The notes under the pieces were generated by a model. It had not been told where the DNA came from. It did not search any database and saw only the letters and a program-made list of their open reading frames with translations. A stretch of DNA of 64,000 nucleotides, from positions 87,490,662 through 87,554,661 of the forward strand of contig NC_086027.1 in assembly GCF_036323735.1 (NCBI RefSeq). The letters run 5' to 3'. The translations under genes and the position numbers were made by a program. Shown one piece after another: positions 29,106 to 39,899 of this stretch; positions within the stretch are counted from its first letter, which is position 1, and each line of letters opens with the position of its first letter. Source of the stretch: Rattus norvegicus (lineage: Eukaryota; Chordata; Mammalia; Rodentia; Muridae).

Positions 29106-30799
29106 GGATAAGGCACCCCCTCCTCCCCAACAACATAAATCCGTGTAAGACTGCTTTAAGAAAAATAATATAAAGATGAAAAGATCTCCCATTCCCAAGA
29201 TAAGTCGACATAAACCATTTCGTAACCGGAGCTGAAATGCTAACTTACTCTGTCCCGGAGGGGAGGACAAGTTCCACCTGGCTTGTGTAACTGATCTTAT
29301 TGAAGTGCTTTCCCTGGAACCAGCCGGCTTCCTCATCCCATGATAAGCTCTGCACGGGGCTGCTCCCGTCCGGACTTCATTTGTCCCGAGAGGGGAACAG
29401 GAGAAGGGGGTTAGGCCAGTTTTGCCCCCTAACAGCAATGTGTACAGGCAGGGAGTCTGGGAGAATGGATATAGCAGTTCCCCTTAAAGGAGACTGATTT
29501 TGAGTGCACATGTCTCCCCTTAATTCTGAAATATGATTTGAAGGATATGGGCTCCTGCGTGCTTTCTAGTTCTAGGAACTACATCAGCTCCCTGTTTCAG
29601 CGGCCAGTTTCCTAGGCACATTTGAACAAAGGTTCATCTGATTCAAGAGGCTTGAGTGGCTCATCTGATTCAAGAGGTACCGGGCAAACAGCCTTCGACT
29701 TGCTGTCCTGTTTCTCCCATCAGCTCTATTAGACATGGGATTCCTTTTCAGTTCATGATCCGAACTACCCAGAGTGATTCAACAGCTGGGATGTTTTATG
29801 ACAGAGAAGCTTGGTTCTTCTCATTAAGTAATGCGATCCTAAAATAGATTAAAAAGAAAAGCTCAAAGCCCTCTGGCTCTCCTGCCCGGCTTATAGGCAG
29901 CATAAACCTGGTTAATATACCTTAATGATTGTTTTTAAAGCAATCAGGTCCCTTGCTAAAACAGTCACCAAAAGCATCGTTGGATAAAGATTTTAAATCT
30001 TTTTTATTTATTTCAAGAAAAAAAATCTCTGTACAATGAACGAGGGACTACCTATTGGGTTATTGTTTTTATTACTAAAAATGTACGCACAGTGAACACT
30101 GTTTTAACGTGAGTTCCAGCCTACAAGAGGCCTCCTGTGAACACTGGGTTTGGAATGGTAGCTACACCTGCTCCATGTGGATTTTCAGAGAACATCTTGC
30201 AAAAGGTCACTTCAAAGGAATCTAGAAATTCTAGTTGCATTGGGGAGGGAGAAGAAAAACAACAAGAATTAAGGAGAGTGGGGGTGGGTGAGAGGTTGCT
30301 GGGTGACATAAAAGACCCATAAGACATAAGAGTCTTAGGGGCTACTATATCAGAGACCCTAAGGTAACAAAGGCAGGCAGCTGGCAGGTTGAAGCGAATC
30401 CTGCTGAACTATTCATTAAAACAGTCACAACCCTGTGGGGGAGAACTCAAGCTTAAAAAGTCTTTTGAGTCTGGAGTTGGTTATGAACATTTGAAACACC
30501 CATTATGGTCATGACGACACTATTCAAAGACCCGATAATATACGTCACTGTGTCCCTTAGATTATGTTATTTAAGACTTTTTCTCAGTACCAGTTAAGTA
30601 CAAGAAATCCAATTAAAGTAGCTCGGATTACTAAAGGGGGACAGGTGACACAGCAGCTGACAGGCTTCCTACTCAGTGTTGCCAGAACCCAAAACTGTTC
30701 TAAAAAAAGAAAGACTGTAGCTGGGCTGGGGAGGGAGTGTCCAGTCACTCCAGAGTTTTCCTTCAGGGCATAGGTTTATCCTCCAGAACCCATTTAAAA
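29106..30799. other. Largest repeat-poor island (about 1.7 kb)
   Basis: No SINE, LTR or L1 is recognised. The part 29250-29450 has more CpG than its surroundings and a minus-strand GTAAGT donor-like site. A 17-bp direct repeat 'catctgattcaagaggc' / 'catctgattcaagaggt' lies at 29634-29676. No coding gene can be supported. Confidence 0.4.
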
Positions 30800-31040
30800 C
30801 AAGTTGAATTCAGTGGCACATGCTTCTAAACCAGCGGTAGCCCTGGGGAGACAAGCAGATGGCTGGGAGTTGCTGGCTAGCTGGCGAGCCTATTTAGAGA
30901 ACTCTAGTCGAGTGCAAGGCCTGCCTCAAAGAAAAAAGAGGCCAGTGTAAGAAGACACCCAAGATGGTCCACTGGCTTCCATGCATAACTGTTCATATGT
31001 AAACATGCAAACACATATACATACGAAATAAGTAAAGGTT
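30800..31040 (+). repeat. RSINE1-type SINE
   Basis: 'agtggcacatgcttctaaac', 'agttgctggctagctggcga', 'gacacccaagatggtccact', 'ggcttccatgcataact' follow the RSINE1 order. Confidence 0.7.
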
Positions 31041-31045
31041 TTAGG

Positions 31046-31125
31046 ACGTGTGTGTATGTCTATGACTCTGTGTGTATGTCTCTATATGTGTATGTCTCTG
31101 TGTGTGTCTGCATGTATGCGACTGT
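31046..31125. repeat. Degenerate TG/TGTATGTCTC low complexity
   Basis: Repeats of GTGTGTATGTCT with variations. Confidence 0.8.
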
Positions 31126-31290
31126 GTTGGGGGAGACCTAAGGTTGACATCTGACTTTTTCCTCACTCTGCATTGCTTACTGAGGTAGAGTGTTTTTTAG
31201 CACTCCCCTGAGCTAAACGTCTCTCTTTAACCACACCAGCTGTGCCTGCTTTCAAGAGTGCATCAGGGTCGAACCTGGAGACTGTTGACA
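31126..31290 (-). repeat. B4A/RSINE-like SINE, diverged
   Basis: 'agacctaaggttgacatctg' and 'catcagggtcgaacctggag' match the ends of an antisense B4-group SINE. Confidence 0.45.
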
Positions 31291-31669
31291 TTCTCTTGTA
31301 GATGGAGGGCGTATGTAGAGTCATTGGTCTTCTACCTGCACATCTGGCTACTCCTCCCAGCCACTTGTATGCAGTCCTGTCCTAATTTTACATGTCTCTG
31401 GGAGGGGGTAGGACAAGCTGGGACCCCATCTATAAGGATGGCTATATGGAAGCCATCATCCATGCTTGGTGAAAAGGTCCCAGTATGGCTGTTTGGGTAT
31501 CACCTACACTCCCATCAACAACCCTCTTGTGCCATAATTAATCCCAATAATCTCACTGGTTTCCCCCTGTTGAACATGGTAGAACTGTATTTTGGTTTGT
31601 CTTCAGAACTTTATGAAGAAGGGTTGACATTTTCTTCTTCTCCAGAGATGGAATTTTAGTAATATAGGG
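31291..31669. other. Unrecognised DNA with a 133-codon frame
   Basis: An open frame at 31258-31659 (plus, contains 'MQSCPNFTCLWEGVGQAG') has no recognised domain. Its start lies inside the B4-like SINE, so it is probably fortuitous. Confidence 0.3.
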
Positions 31670-32205
31670 TACCATACTTACTTTTCTATTCTATGATAAA
31701 ATACCAAAGCAATTTATTAAAATAAATTAATTAAGTTTGGCAGTATTGGTGCATGCCTTTAACTCCAGCACTTAGGAGGCAAAGGCAGGTTGCTCTCTGA
31801 GAATCTGAGGCCACCCTAGTCTACAGAGTTCCAGGATAGCCAGGGAGCTACAGGATAATCAATGCTACACAGTAAAACCCTGTCTTCAAAAACCTAAACA
31901 AACAAACAAGTGAATAAAACCTCACAGTTCCAGAAGGTTACCAACCGTGTCCATTGTGGAGGGAAACGTCCCAACTGGCAGGCAGTCATGGTGCTGGAGC
32001 AGTAGCTAAGAGTGCACAGTGATCTACAAGCAGAACTGTGAATGGCTAGGACATTTGAAACCTTAGAGCCCCAACTCCCACCCCCACAGTGACACACCTA
32101 ATCCAACAAGGCCACACCTCCTAATCCTTCCCAAACAGTTCCACTAATTGCCAACCAAGGAAATATATGAGCCCATGGGAACATTTTCATTCAAATCAGA
32201 ACTCA
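31670..32205 (-). repeat. Class A2 LTR-like element split by a B1
   Basis: Plus-strand reading of the antisense element: 'attctatgataaaataccaa' at the left, 'cacagtgacacacctaatcc', 'acaaggccacacctcctaat' and 'gagcccatgggaacattttc' at the right. The B1 at 31733 lies inside. Confidence 0.75.
31733..31913 (+). repeat. B1 SINE inside the LTR-like element
   Basis: 'tttggcagtattggtgcatg', 'cactttaggaggc'-like block, 'gtctacagagttccaggata' and a (CAAA)n tail. It carries an extra 25-bp segment near 31850. Confidence 0.85.
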
Positions 32206-32211
32206 GGTTTA

Positions 32212-32400
32212 CTTGCTGAATCCAGTGAACCTGGAGTTTTGCTTCTATTAGTCCAGCTATCTAGTTTGTTCTAGGAATTGCCCATCTTCCCAGCACTAAG
32301 ATTGTAGGCAAACCAGCATACCCATCTGTCTTAGATGTAGGTTCATACTGCATTGCAAGTGCTTTACCAGAGGCTCCATCTCCTCATCCTTTAGAGCTTG
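32212..32400 (-). repeat. B4A/RSINE-like SINE
   Basis: 'ccatcttcccagcactaaga' and 'tgcaagtgctttaccagagg', then 'ctccatctcctcatcc'. Confidence 0.6.
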
Positions 32401-32925
32401 TTTTAAAGGGGCTAATGGGCAGATCTTGGGATAATTGATAATTGTGGAATTTTTTACAGCCTAGATAAATTATTTAGAGTAACAGAAATAAGACTCCCAC
32501 CCCCACCCCAGAACAATATAGATGCATACAAATTAGAGTATTAGCCCTTCATAGTTTTGTAGCATGAATGAATTGTGAAGATGTTGCTTTATGTAATTCT
32601 CTTTTGGGGGGGGAACCCCTCTACATCATTGCACTGCTAAGAGGGAATTGTTCTAAGAAGTATTTATGTGAGTGAGACTGACAGGGGTACATTTGGTGAT
32701 TGCATTTGTATGAATGCCTTGGAGGGCTACTGAGACTGGAGCATGACAAAGCAGAGGGCGGTTGAGACTAGTCTACATTGGCCTCCACGTTACCTCATAG
32801 GCAAAGGTCTGTTTGGAAGTATTTAGCATCATCAAGGAACATACCAACTGTCTAGGGAAAATCTGGAAGTTTGTTGGACTTGCATAGTGTTGGAATTCAA
32901 GAAGCAGGACAAAGGTAAGAACATT
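32401..32925. other. Repeat-poor spacer
   Basis: No gene or known repeat. Confidence 0.4.
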
Positions 32926-32980
32926 AGTATGTGGGAGGCAGAGGCAGGAGGATTCTGAGTTCTAAGTTTGGCTCCATTAC
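32926..32980 (+). repeat. B1 internal fragment
   Basis: 'gtgggaggcagaggcaggag' followed by 'gattctgagttctaagttt'. Confidence 0.7.
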
Positions 32981-33232
32981 AAAATGCTCCCCCATCCCCA
33001 ATTGTTTTGGTTACTTTTCTCATTGATATGCTCAAATAATGGACAGGAGGCTCCCTAAGGAAGGGAGGGCTTTTGCCATTTGTTTGTCTTTGCTTATAGT
33101 TCTAGGGACTGCAATCCATCTTGGCAGAGAAGGTTTGGTGATAAAGAACAGAGAGTGACTGGTTATATTGTGTCCATGGTCAGGAAACACAAAGAGATGA
33201 AAGCCAGTGCAAAAGTGCTTGCTTCGTCCTTT

Positions 33233-33749
33233 TTTTAAAAAAAATTACTTGATTGATTGATTGATTGTGCCCATGTATGCTCACAACAATGTGTAGGACT
33301 CAGTTCTCACCTTCTGGGATGTTTTGTATATGCTCAGCCCAGAGAGTGGCACTATTGGAAGGTGTGGCTCTGTTGGAATAGGTGTGGCCTTGTTGGAGTA
33401 TGTGTGTCACTGTGGGTGAGGGCTTTAAGACCCTCATCCTAGCTGCCTAGAAGTCAGTCTTCCACTAGCAGCCTTCAGATGAAGATGTAGGAGTCTCAGC
33501 TCCTCCTGCACCATGCCTGTCTGGATGCTGCCATGCTCCCACCTTGATGAGAGTGGACTGAACCTCTGAACCTGTAAGTCAGCCACAATTAAATGTTGTC
33601 CTTTATAAGACTTGTCTTGGTCATGGTGTCTGTTGACAGCAATAAAACCCTAACTAATACACCTTTCAACATGTAAGCTCTGGGGATTGAACTCAAGTCA
33701 CCCAGCTTAGCAGCAAACACCTTTACCTGCTAGCCACCCCATTGGCCCT
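33233..33749 (-). mobile_element. B3 SINE inserted in the class C element, itself split
   Basis: The antisense tail (T-run and TTGATTGA repeats) starts at 33233. The far end 'gctctggggattgaactcaa' and 'ccacccc' lies at 33676-33749. Flanks CTTCGTCCTTT and CTTCTCCTTT look like its target duplication. Confidence 0.75.
33315..33661 (+). mobile_element. Class A LTR-like element (innermost)
   Basis: 'tttgtatatgctcagcccag', 'agtggcactattggaaggtg', 'gatgaagatgtaggagtctc' and 'gtctgttgacagcaataaaa'. It starts TGGGATG, ends AATACA, and has flanking CCTTC and CCTTT (4 of 5). Confidence 0.85.
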
Positions 33750-33954
33750 GCCTTCTCCTTTCTATTCAATCCAGGGCACCAGCCCTTAGAATGGCTCATT
33801 CCACATTCAAGGTGGGTCTTCTTACATGAAGTAAGCTAATCTATATAATTCCCCTCATTGGGGAAACCCTCAAGCTTGTTTCCTAAGTGATTCTAGACCT
33901 TGTCAAGTTGACAATCATTATTGACCAGCACACTATTTCAGAAAACTAAAACCA

Positions 33955-34185
33955 GGGCTACATATGTTGGTAGACATACACAGTTGGTAGAGCACTGGCC
34001 TAGCATGAATGACGATCCCCAGCACCCATAACCAGACTAGCGGTGCATACTTGTAATCTTAACACTTGGGAGGTAGAGATAGGAGGACCGTGAGTTCAAA
34101 GCCGCCTCAACTAGTTAATGAGTTCAAGTCTAGCCCAGGATGCATGAGACCCTGTGTCAAGCAAGCAAACGATCAAAAACCAATA
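33955..34185 (+). repeat. B4 SINE
   Basis: The ID-like head ('gttggtagagcactggccta', 'gatccccagcacccat') is followed by a B1-like half ('atcttaacacttgggaggta', 'gagaccctgtgtcaagc'). Confidence 0.75.
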
Positions 34186-34737
34186 AATAACTGGAAATAA
34201 ACTATGAATCACGGACAATAGACCAAAACTTTGACACTTGTGGCACCCTTGGATTTAAAGTAGCTTTGCTACATGTGTGAAGTATGCCTGTCTTTCAAGC
34301 CACTAGAAACAGAGGAGAGGGGGAAAGGAAGCAAGAATCCTATATTGACAGAGCTCAAACAGATCACGTCAGTAGCTTAACCATTTTACAGTGCATCACT
34401 GAAAAGCCCATGACCTTGACCAGCTTAGCTCACTGCTACCCTCGTGCCTAGCTTCTCTTGACATGAAACAAAGTGACACAGGACACTCAGCAAAGCCGCT
34501 TTTGTAACCAGAAGGAAAGGTGGAAGGAGAGGTGGATGGAAAGAGACCCTTGTTCAAGGACAAAGTCATTTCCCCCAAGCCTCAGCCAAACTACATTAAA
34601 GAAAATTTTCTTCTCCTTTTGAAAGCAGGTCTCAAGTTTTCTTCAACATCAGCCTGCCTCTTTACTTCCTGTCTGGTTCCCAATTATCTGCTGAGAGTCT
34701 TTGCTCAATTAAAAGTAAAATAGATTTGAGTGAATTA
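34186..34737. other. Repeat-poor spacer
   Basis: No gene or known repeat. Confidence 0.4.
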
Positions 34738-34800
34738 ACTCAAGTGTGGCTGTGCCCAAATAATGGAATATCATTTAATACTAAAAAGAAAAGAGCCAGA
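34738..34800 (+). repeat. Possible L1M scrap
   Basis: 'ataatggaatatcatttaat' followed by 'actaaaaag' resembles the L1M 3' ORF2 phrase AATGGAATATTATTCAGCC. Confidence 0.4.
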
Positions 34801-34841
34801 ACAGAGAAGAAACCGGAATGCATTTTGCTGAGTTTAAGAAG

Positions 34842-35002
34842 TCTATCTGGGCCATGGTGGCACATGCCTTTAGTCCCAACACTTGGGAAGTGGAGGTGGA
34901 GGCAGAGGCAGGTGGATCTCTGATTTTGAGGTTACATTGGTCTGTATGTAGAGAGAGAGTTCCAGTATAGCCAGGGCATAACAGAGAAACCCTGTTTCAT
35001 TG
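34842..35002 (+). repeat. B1 SINE
   Basis: 'gggccatggtggcacatgcc', an extra GGAGGT duplication, 'aggcagaggcaggtggatct' and 'acagagaaaccctgtttc'. Confidence 0.9.
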
Positions 35003-35396
35003 ATCCTATACAAAGATCAGGGACACCAATGATTAGGAGACAGTACAGAGGAGCCAGCTGAGCATAGATTTTGGGGACAGTGAATATTCTGTATCACACT
35101 GTGCTGGGAGTGGCCTATGTCATTACGCATCTATGCAGAATTTGTAGCAAGAGAGTGAGATGTTCTGTAAACTGTCGGCTGAATGGCGTCAGCCTTAAGA
35201 TGTGTCGGTGTAGATCACTCAGTACAACACAGGCCCTCCTCCTGTAGTGCTGTTGACAGCGGAGGATGCTGTGTGTGGTACGAGTAGAGGAGCATAGGGG
35301 GAATAGCCATCCTCTCCACATTCCTGTAGGTCTAGAGCAGCTCTGAAACAAAGGATGGCTTTTAGAAAAGAAGAAACATGTAAAGAACCAATCAGC
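35003..35396. other. Repeat-poor spacer
   Basis: A minus-strand 78-codon frame at 35115-35351 has no recognised similarity. Confidence 0.35.
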
Positions 35397-35605
35397 TGAA
35401 CGTAGAGAGATGGCTCAGTGGCTAAGAGCACTGACTGCTCTTCCAGAGGACCTGGGTTTAATTCCCAGCACAGACATGGTATCTTATAGCTGTCTATAAC
35501 TCCAGTGCCACGAGATCCAACAACATCTTGTGGCCTATGAGGACACCAGACATGCACATGATGCAAGACATACATGCAGACAAAACACATACACTTTCAG
35601 TTAAT
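35397..35605 (+). repeat. B3/B2 SINE
   Basis: 'gtagagagatggctcagtgg', 'ctcttccagaggacctgggt' and a CA-containing 3' end. Confidence 0.88.
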
Positions 35606-35721
35606 ATTCATTCATTGATTGTAACTAATCCATTAAAGTTGGAAACCCTAAAAGAAGGAGGAATTGTCGAGAGAAGTCAGAAATGGCTCCTGACTGACCC
35701 AGATTGGAGAAGTTGGCTTTT

Positions 35722-35876
35722 TATGTTTTTGTTTGTTTGTTTTATTTGAGACATGATCTCACTCTCTTGCTTTGGCTGGGCTAGAATCTGTTACGTGGAC
35801 CAGGCTAGCCTCAAACTCAAAGAGACCCACATGCCTCTGCTTCCTGGTGCTGGAATTAAAGGCACGCCTGGCTAAG
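35722..35876 (-). repeat. B1 SINE
   Basis: 'tatttgagacatgatctcac', 'ggaccaggctagcctcaaac' and 'ctggaattaaaggcacgcct'. Confidence 0.88.
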
Positions 35877-36227
35877 AAAAGTTTTTCTAAGATATGTAGA
35901 TGCTAGCTAATAAATGATGCTCTAAAACCTGGATATCTCAAATATTCATTTACAGGATTGATGCCTTCTAACTCGAAAGACTTAGAAATCTTAATTTAAA
36001 AAAAATCAAAATTGTTATATAGCACTGGGAATGACTATAATTGTAGCTTCTCGGTCCATAGAAAGGATAATAAAATTAACCACTAAACGTAACTTGAAAC
36101 AAGTGTTCCTGTGACTAGTGAGTTGATGATGCTAATGCACCCCTGAGATGAAAGGCAGGGTATAAAAATGCAACGCCATTGCTGTAATTATTGTTACTGC
36201 TCACACACCAGAAACAAATGCAAGCGC
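35877..36227. other. Repeat-poor spacer
   Basis: AT-rich. No gene seen. Confidence 0.4.
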
Positions 36228-36412
36228 TCTACTTGTTTCCCTTTGGATAATATAATGAAATACCTGAGACAGGTTAACTTTATAAAGACAAGAGAGTTAG
36301 GAAGAATAATTTCACAATTTGGGAGGTTGGCTCTGGCAAGGGACCCACTCGGCTGTATCACCTCCAGCCTTATGGTCACAGTAGAAGGAAGACATCACAT
36401 CTTAACACAAGA
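36228..36412 (-). repeat. MaLR (MLT1/MST-like) LTR fragment
   Basis: 'ataatgaaatacctgagaca', 'ggttaactttataaagacaa' and 'cagtagaaggaagacatcac' follow the antisense MaLR pattern (AAATACCTGAGACTGGGTAATTTAT-like). Confidence 0.6.
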
Positions 36413-36413
36413 A

Positions 36414-36545
36414 AGCAGTTGGGTGTGGCGGCCCATGCCTATAATCCAAGCATTTGGGAAGTAGAGCCAGGGAGATCAGCCTTCGATATAGAGTGAGTTC
36501 AAAGCTAGGCATGGTTATATGAGACTTTTCCTCCATAAAATAACA
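36414..36545 (+). repeat. B1 SINE
   Basis: 'gttgggtgtggcggcccatg' and 'gatatagagtgagttcaaag'. Confidence 0.85.
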
Positions 36546-36663
36546 CAGTAGCAGGGAACTGAGAGACTAGGAACCTCTCAATCCTTTCTGATGACAGTCC
36601 CTGAGCTCTGGGACCTTCCAACTAGGTCCCACTTACTCCAGGTCCCTTACCATCTTCTAGTAC

Positions 36664-36794
36664 CACCTCCCTGGATGGTGGTTCTTGCCTACAATCCTGG
36701 CACTCAAGAGAATAGGGTAGGAAAATTGAATGTTTGAGGCCAGCCAGGGCTATGCAGTGAGTTCCAGGCCAGCCTAGAATACAGTGAGAGCCCA
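36664..36794 (+). repeat. B1-like SINE
   Basis: 'ggatggtggttcttgcctac' and 'gaggccagccagggctatgc'. Confidence 0.75.
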
Positions 36795-36893
36795 CTTTAG
36801 CCCCAATCCTCCCCAACCCCTCCACTCCTCCCATTCTCCCATCCTCCCATCCCTACGCCCACTCCCCACCCCTGCCTCCCCACCACACACACA
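36795..36893. repeat. C-rich low-complexity tract
   Basis: CCCC/CCTCC-rich for about 100 bp with little G. It could form an i-motif, with a G-quadruplex on the other strand. Confidence 0.85.
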
Positions 36894-37058
36894 AAAGCAA
36901 CTAAACATAAGGAATTGAAAAAAGTTGCCCTAATCAAAGGACCAGTGAGGAGCTGAGATGGCATTTAGGGAATGCGTACCTCTGTGTTGCCTTTGGTCTC
37001 AACAGAGGCTTTAGAGAGAAGCCTGTTTTGTTTTCAGTAGACACCCTCTTGGTCTTAC

Positions 37059-37111
37059 CTTTCCCTCCCCATCCTCATGACAGTCTCTATGGAGACAAGG
37101 TCAGACCCAGA
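37059..37111 (-). other. Exon-like open segment, minus strand (candidate)
   Basis: On the minus strand, an acceptor-like 'tctatcattcacag' precedes 53 bp that end at AAAG|GTAAGA, a near-consensus donor. Only one frame is open (SGSDLVSIETVMRMGRE, phase 0 in, 2 out). It is short and the pyrimidine tract is weak. Confidence 0.2.
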
Positions 37112-37166
37112 CTGTGAATGATAGACTTGTTGTAACCTCAATGTTTACTCCTCTACTCTTTTCCAG

Positions 37167-37319
37167 AGTCCAGGAAGAGGTTCATTCCTTGGAAATCCTC
37201 TAGTGCATACAAACCGGCTTGTGGCGGGTAACTCAGGTTCTGACTGCCTATGTCCTGACTTGTGGAATCCGTCTTCACATCCACTGACCTTTGTTTTGTC
37301 TGTTAATGTTGCAAGTTGA
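37167..37319 (+). other. Exon-like open segment, plus strand (candidate terminal exon)
   Basis: A strong acceptor ('actcctctactcttttccag', ends 37166) is followed by 50 open codons (SPGRGSFLGNPLVHTNRLVA...) to TGA at 37317-37319. No poly(A) signal was noted close by. Not recognised. Confidence 0.2.
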
Positions 37320-37496
37320 CTCTGGGACCATCTTCTCTTAGTGTAACTACAGCATGTAATTGTGACAAAATATTCCATTTACCTCCCCAAACCTGTCAAA
37401 GTAGCAGATGACATGGGCAGAGTTGGGCCATCTTACTGTACCTGGTACCTCCAGGAGCACCTGTGTAGTTGGGCTATAGCAAGAAGAGGAGAGATA

Positions 37497-37580
37497 AACT
37501 TAAATTGAATGTCACTACATTCACAGGCCTGTAATTCCAGGACTCAGGCAGCTGAGTCAGAGTGGGGATAAAGTAAGGAG
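37497..37580 (+). repeat. B1 fragment
   Basis: 'tgtaattccaggactcaggc' and 'agctgagtcagagtggggat'. Confidence 0.5.
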
Positions 37581-37584
37581 GGGT

Positions 37585-37796
37585 GCAGCCATGTGGCTCA
37601 CATGGTAGGGTGCTTGCCTGGAATACAAGCTGCTCTGGGTTCAACCTCCAGTACACATGTGCCAGGCATGGTAGAATACACGTGTATCCTAGCACTCAGG
37701 GGCTGGAAGCAGGAGGGTTGGACACTCAAGGTCATCCTTGACTACTTAGTGAATTTGATGCTAGCCTGGGATACATGAGACCTTGTCTTTAAAAAA
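37585..37796 (+). repeat. B4 SINE
   Basis: ID-like head ('tagggtgcttgcctggaata') and B1-like half ('tgtatcctagcactcagggg', 'gagaccttgtctttaaaa'). Confidence 0.8.
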
Positions 37797-37802
37797 GGGA
37801 GT

Positions 37803-37940
37803 CAGGAGACAGGTGTGGTGATATGCATCTATAATCCTAGCACTCAGGAGACAGGGGCAAAAGGATCTGGACTTCAAGGTCAGTCTCTAGTACACAAGAC
37901 TGAAGCCAGTTTGAACTACCAGAATCCTGTCTCAAATGCC
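37803..37940 (+). repeat. B1-like SINE
   Basis: 'gacaggtgtggtgatatgca' and 'cagaatcctgtctcaaatg'. Confidence 0.8.
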
Positions 37941-38215
37941 TTTCAGCCCAGTAAATGCATTCAGGCCCAGGACTCACGTGTTAGAAGGAGAGAACTCATT
38001 CACCCTTGACTTCCACAAGAGTACCTCTGTTCATTTGTCTTCAAACTAACACAAAATAAACAGGTAAAACTTATTTTACAAAGTAAAACCTCAAAGGATA
38101 ATATTTTTAAAAGTCACCGATATGATTTTGGGTCTGTCTGGTGAGAATTGTCTCTCCAATTTATAGATGGTCTCCTTAGTATGTCCCCACATTGTGCTGT
38201 AAGAATGGACTTGGG

Positions 38216-38422
38216 GGGACTGGAGAGATGGCTCAGTGGTTAGAGCACTGACTGCTCTTCCAGAGGTCCTGAGTTCAAATCCCAGCAACCACATGGTGGC
38301 TCACAACCATCTGTAATGGTATCCGAAACCTTCTTCTGGTGTGTCTGAAGACAGCTACAGTATACTCACTCTACAGTGTACTCACATACGTAAAATAAAT
38401 AAAAAACTTAAAAAAAAAAAAA
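38216..38422 (+). mobile_element. B2 SINE with 15-bp TSD
   Basis: Full B2 with an A14 tail. AAGAATGGACTTGGG is repeated exactly at 38201-38215 and 38423-38437. A local duplication in the 3' part gives 'actcactctacagtgtactc'. Confidence 0.97.
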
Positions 38423-38525
38423 AAGAATGGACTTGGGTCTTTTCTAAGGGAATCCAGCCACCACTACAACAAGTCTAAAGCTGTTCCTTCCCTCATGACC
38501 TCAACCAACCCTGCAGAAAGTGAGT

Positions 38526-38735
38526 TTCTGGGACTGCAGAGATGGCTCAGAGGTAAGAGTCCTGCTGACTGAGTTCGCTCCTAGCACCCCCCCTATCCAA
38601 CTGCTCACGTCCACCTGTAACTTCAGTCCTGGGGGGTGGGAGGGTGATCCATGCCTCTTCCGGCCCCAGTAGGAACTTGCACACATGTAACATTTGCACA
38701 TATAAACACATACACATAAGTTAAAATAATTTCTT
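38526..38735 (+). repeat. B3 SINE
   Basis: 'gggactgcagagatggctca', 'acctgtaacttcagtcctgg' and a CACATATAAAC-type tail. Confidence 0.8.
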
Positions 38736-39400
38736 GTTTCTAAAAGTAAGTTTTCACAGGCCTCACTTCAAAAATGAGGAGAAAACCAGAGCAGGAATGC
38801 TATGAAGAAACCACTGCAGGGAGGGTGGCAGGGAGGGTGGATGTCGCCAATGCTGCTCTCGGGGCTTGGGGCTTCGTTTGTTCCAGTGTGGGAGATAATT
38901 AGGTCCTGCTTTCATTCCTGCCTTATGTAACAGCTTTACTTTTTGAGGGCTGCGTGGGGTTCATAGTGGTTCTTAATCTCATTTCCTTTCAGTAAAAAGC
39001 TGTGACTCATGTATATACTGCAGTGGAGCTGAGGGGACCCAGGGAGACTGAGGAAGCAGGCCTACAAGCAGAAGTCTAAACAAGCATGGAAAAATGGAAG
39101 CCTGGCAAGGACGCCAGGTCTAAAGTTGTTCCTAGCTTTCTGTCTTGGTTCTCTTCTCTATGTAGTCCTTTGTCCCCGTCTGCATCTGAAGGTTACAAAG
39201 ATAATATGTTTGTGCATTCACAATGAGCTTCTCCAAGAAATCGCATGGCACCCAGTTCATAGTGTGATTCAATAAAGGAATCTGAGTGAGTAAATTATAT
39301 CACTACTTATGTCATAAAAACTGAGATTTTAATTGGATTTTTTTGACCCTTAGCAAAATACCTTTTAAAAATTTGCTTCTATCACAGTTATTGGTTGACT
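38736..39400. other. Repeat-poor island
   Basis: About 660 bp with no known repeat or long frame. Confidence 0.4.
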
Positions 39401-39422
39401 TAAAACACACACACACACACAT

Positions 39423-39572
39423 AGCTGGTTTGTGGTGACATGAGCCTTTGATACCAGCACTTGGGAGGCAGAGACAGGCAGATCTCTGTGAGTTTCAGGC
39501 CAGCCTTGACTACAGAGTGAGTTCCAGGACAGCCAGGACTACACAGAGCAACCTGTCTCAAGCTCCCCTAAC
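39423..39572 (+). repeat. B1 SINE
   Basis: 'taccagcacttgggaggcag', 'caggccagccttgactacag' and 'gtgagttccaggacagccag'. A short (CA)9 precedes it. Confidence 0.92.
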
Positions 39573-39667
39573 CTCCCCCACCAAAAAAACCCTCACACTT
39601 AATTTTTATGTGTACATGGGTAGGGATTATGAACCTGTGAATGCGGGTGCCTTTAAAAGTGGATTTT

Positions 39668-39890
39668 ATGGGCTAGAAAGATGGCTCAATGGTTAAGAGC
39701 ACTGGTTATCTTTTGTAGAGGACCCTGGTTTCAATTCCTAGTATCCACAGAGCGGCTTACAGCCATCTGTAACTTCAGTTCTAGGGGATCTGATTCCCTC
39801 TTCGGGCTTCTTTGGGCACTAAGCGTGTCTGTGGTACACATATTTGCAAGCAAGATATTTATGTACATAAAATAAAATAATGAAATCTAA
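39668..39890 (+). repeat. B3/B2 SINE
   Basis: 'gggctagaaagatggctcaa', 'tctaggggatctgattccct' and 'ataaaataaaataatg'. Confidence 0.85.
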
Positions 39891-39899
39891 AATATAGAA

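Larger units (their letters stand above)
33003..33932 (-). mobile_element. Class C LTR-like element, host of a three-level nest
   Basis: Left piece 33003-33232 has 'tggttacttttctcattgat', 'ctaaggaagggagggctttt' and 'cagttctaggg'-type blocks. Right piece 33750-33932 has 'aatggctcattccacattca', 'ggtgggtcttcttacatgaa', 'cttgtcaagttgacaatcat' and ends ...CAGCACA. It is the antisense relative of 8513-8821. No clean TSD is visible. Confidence 0.75.
36894..37496. other. Repeat-poor island with exon-like signals
   Basis: About 600 bp free of known repeats, with one exon-like segment on each strand. Confidence 0.4.
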
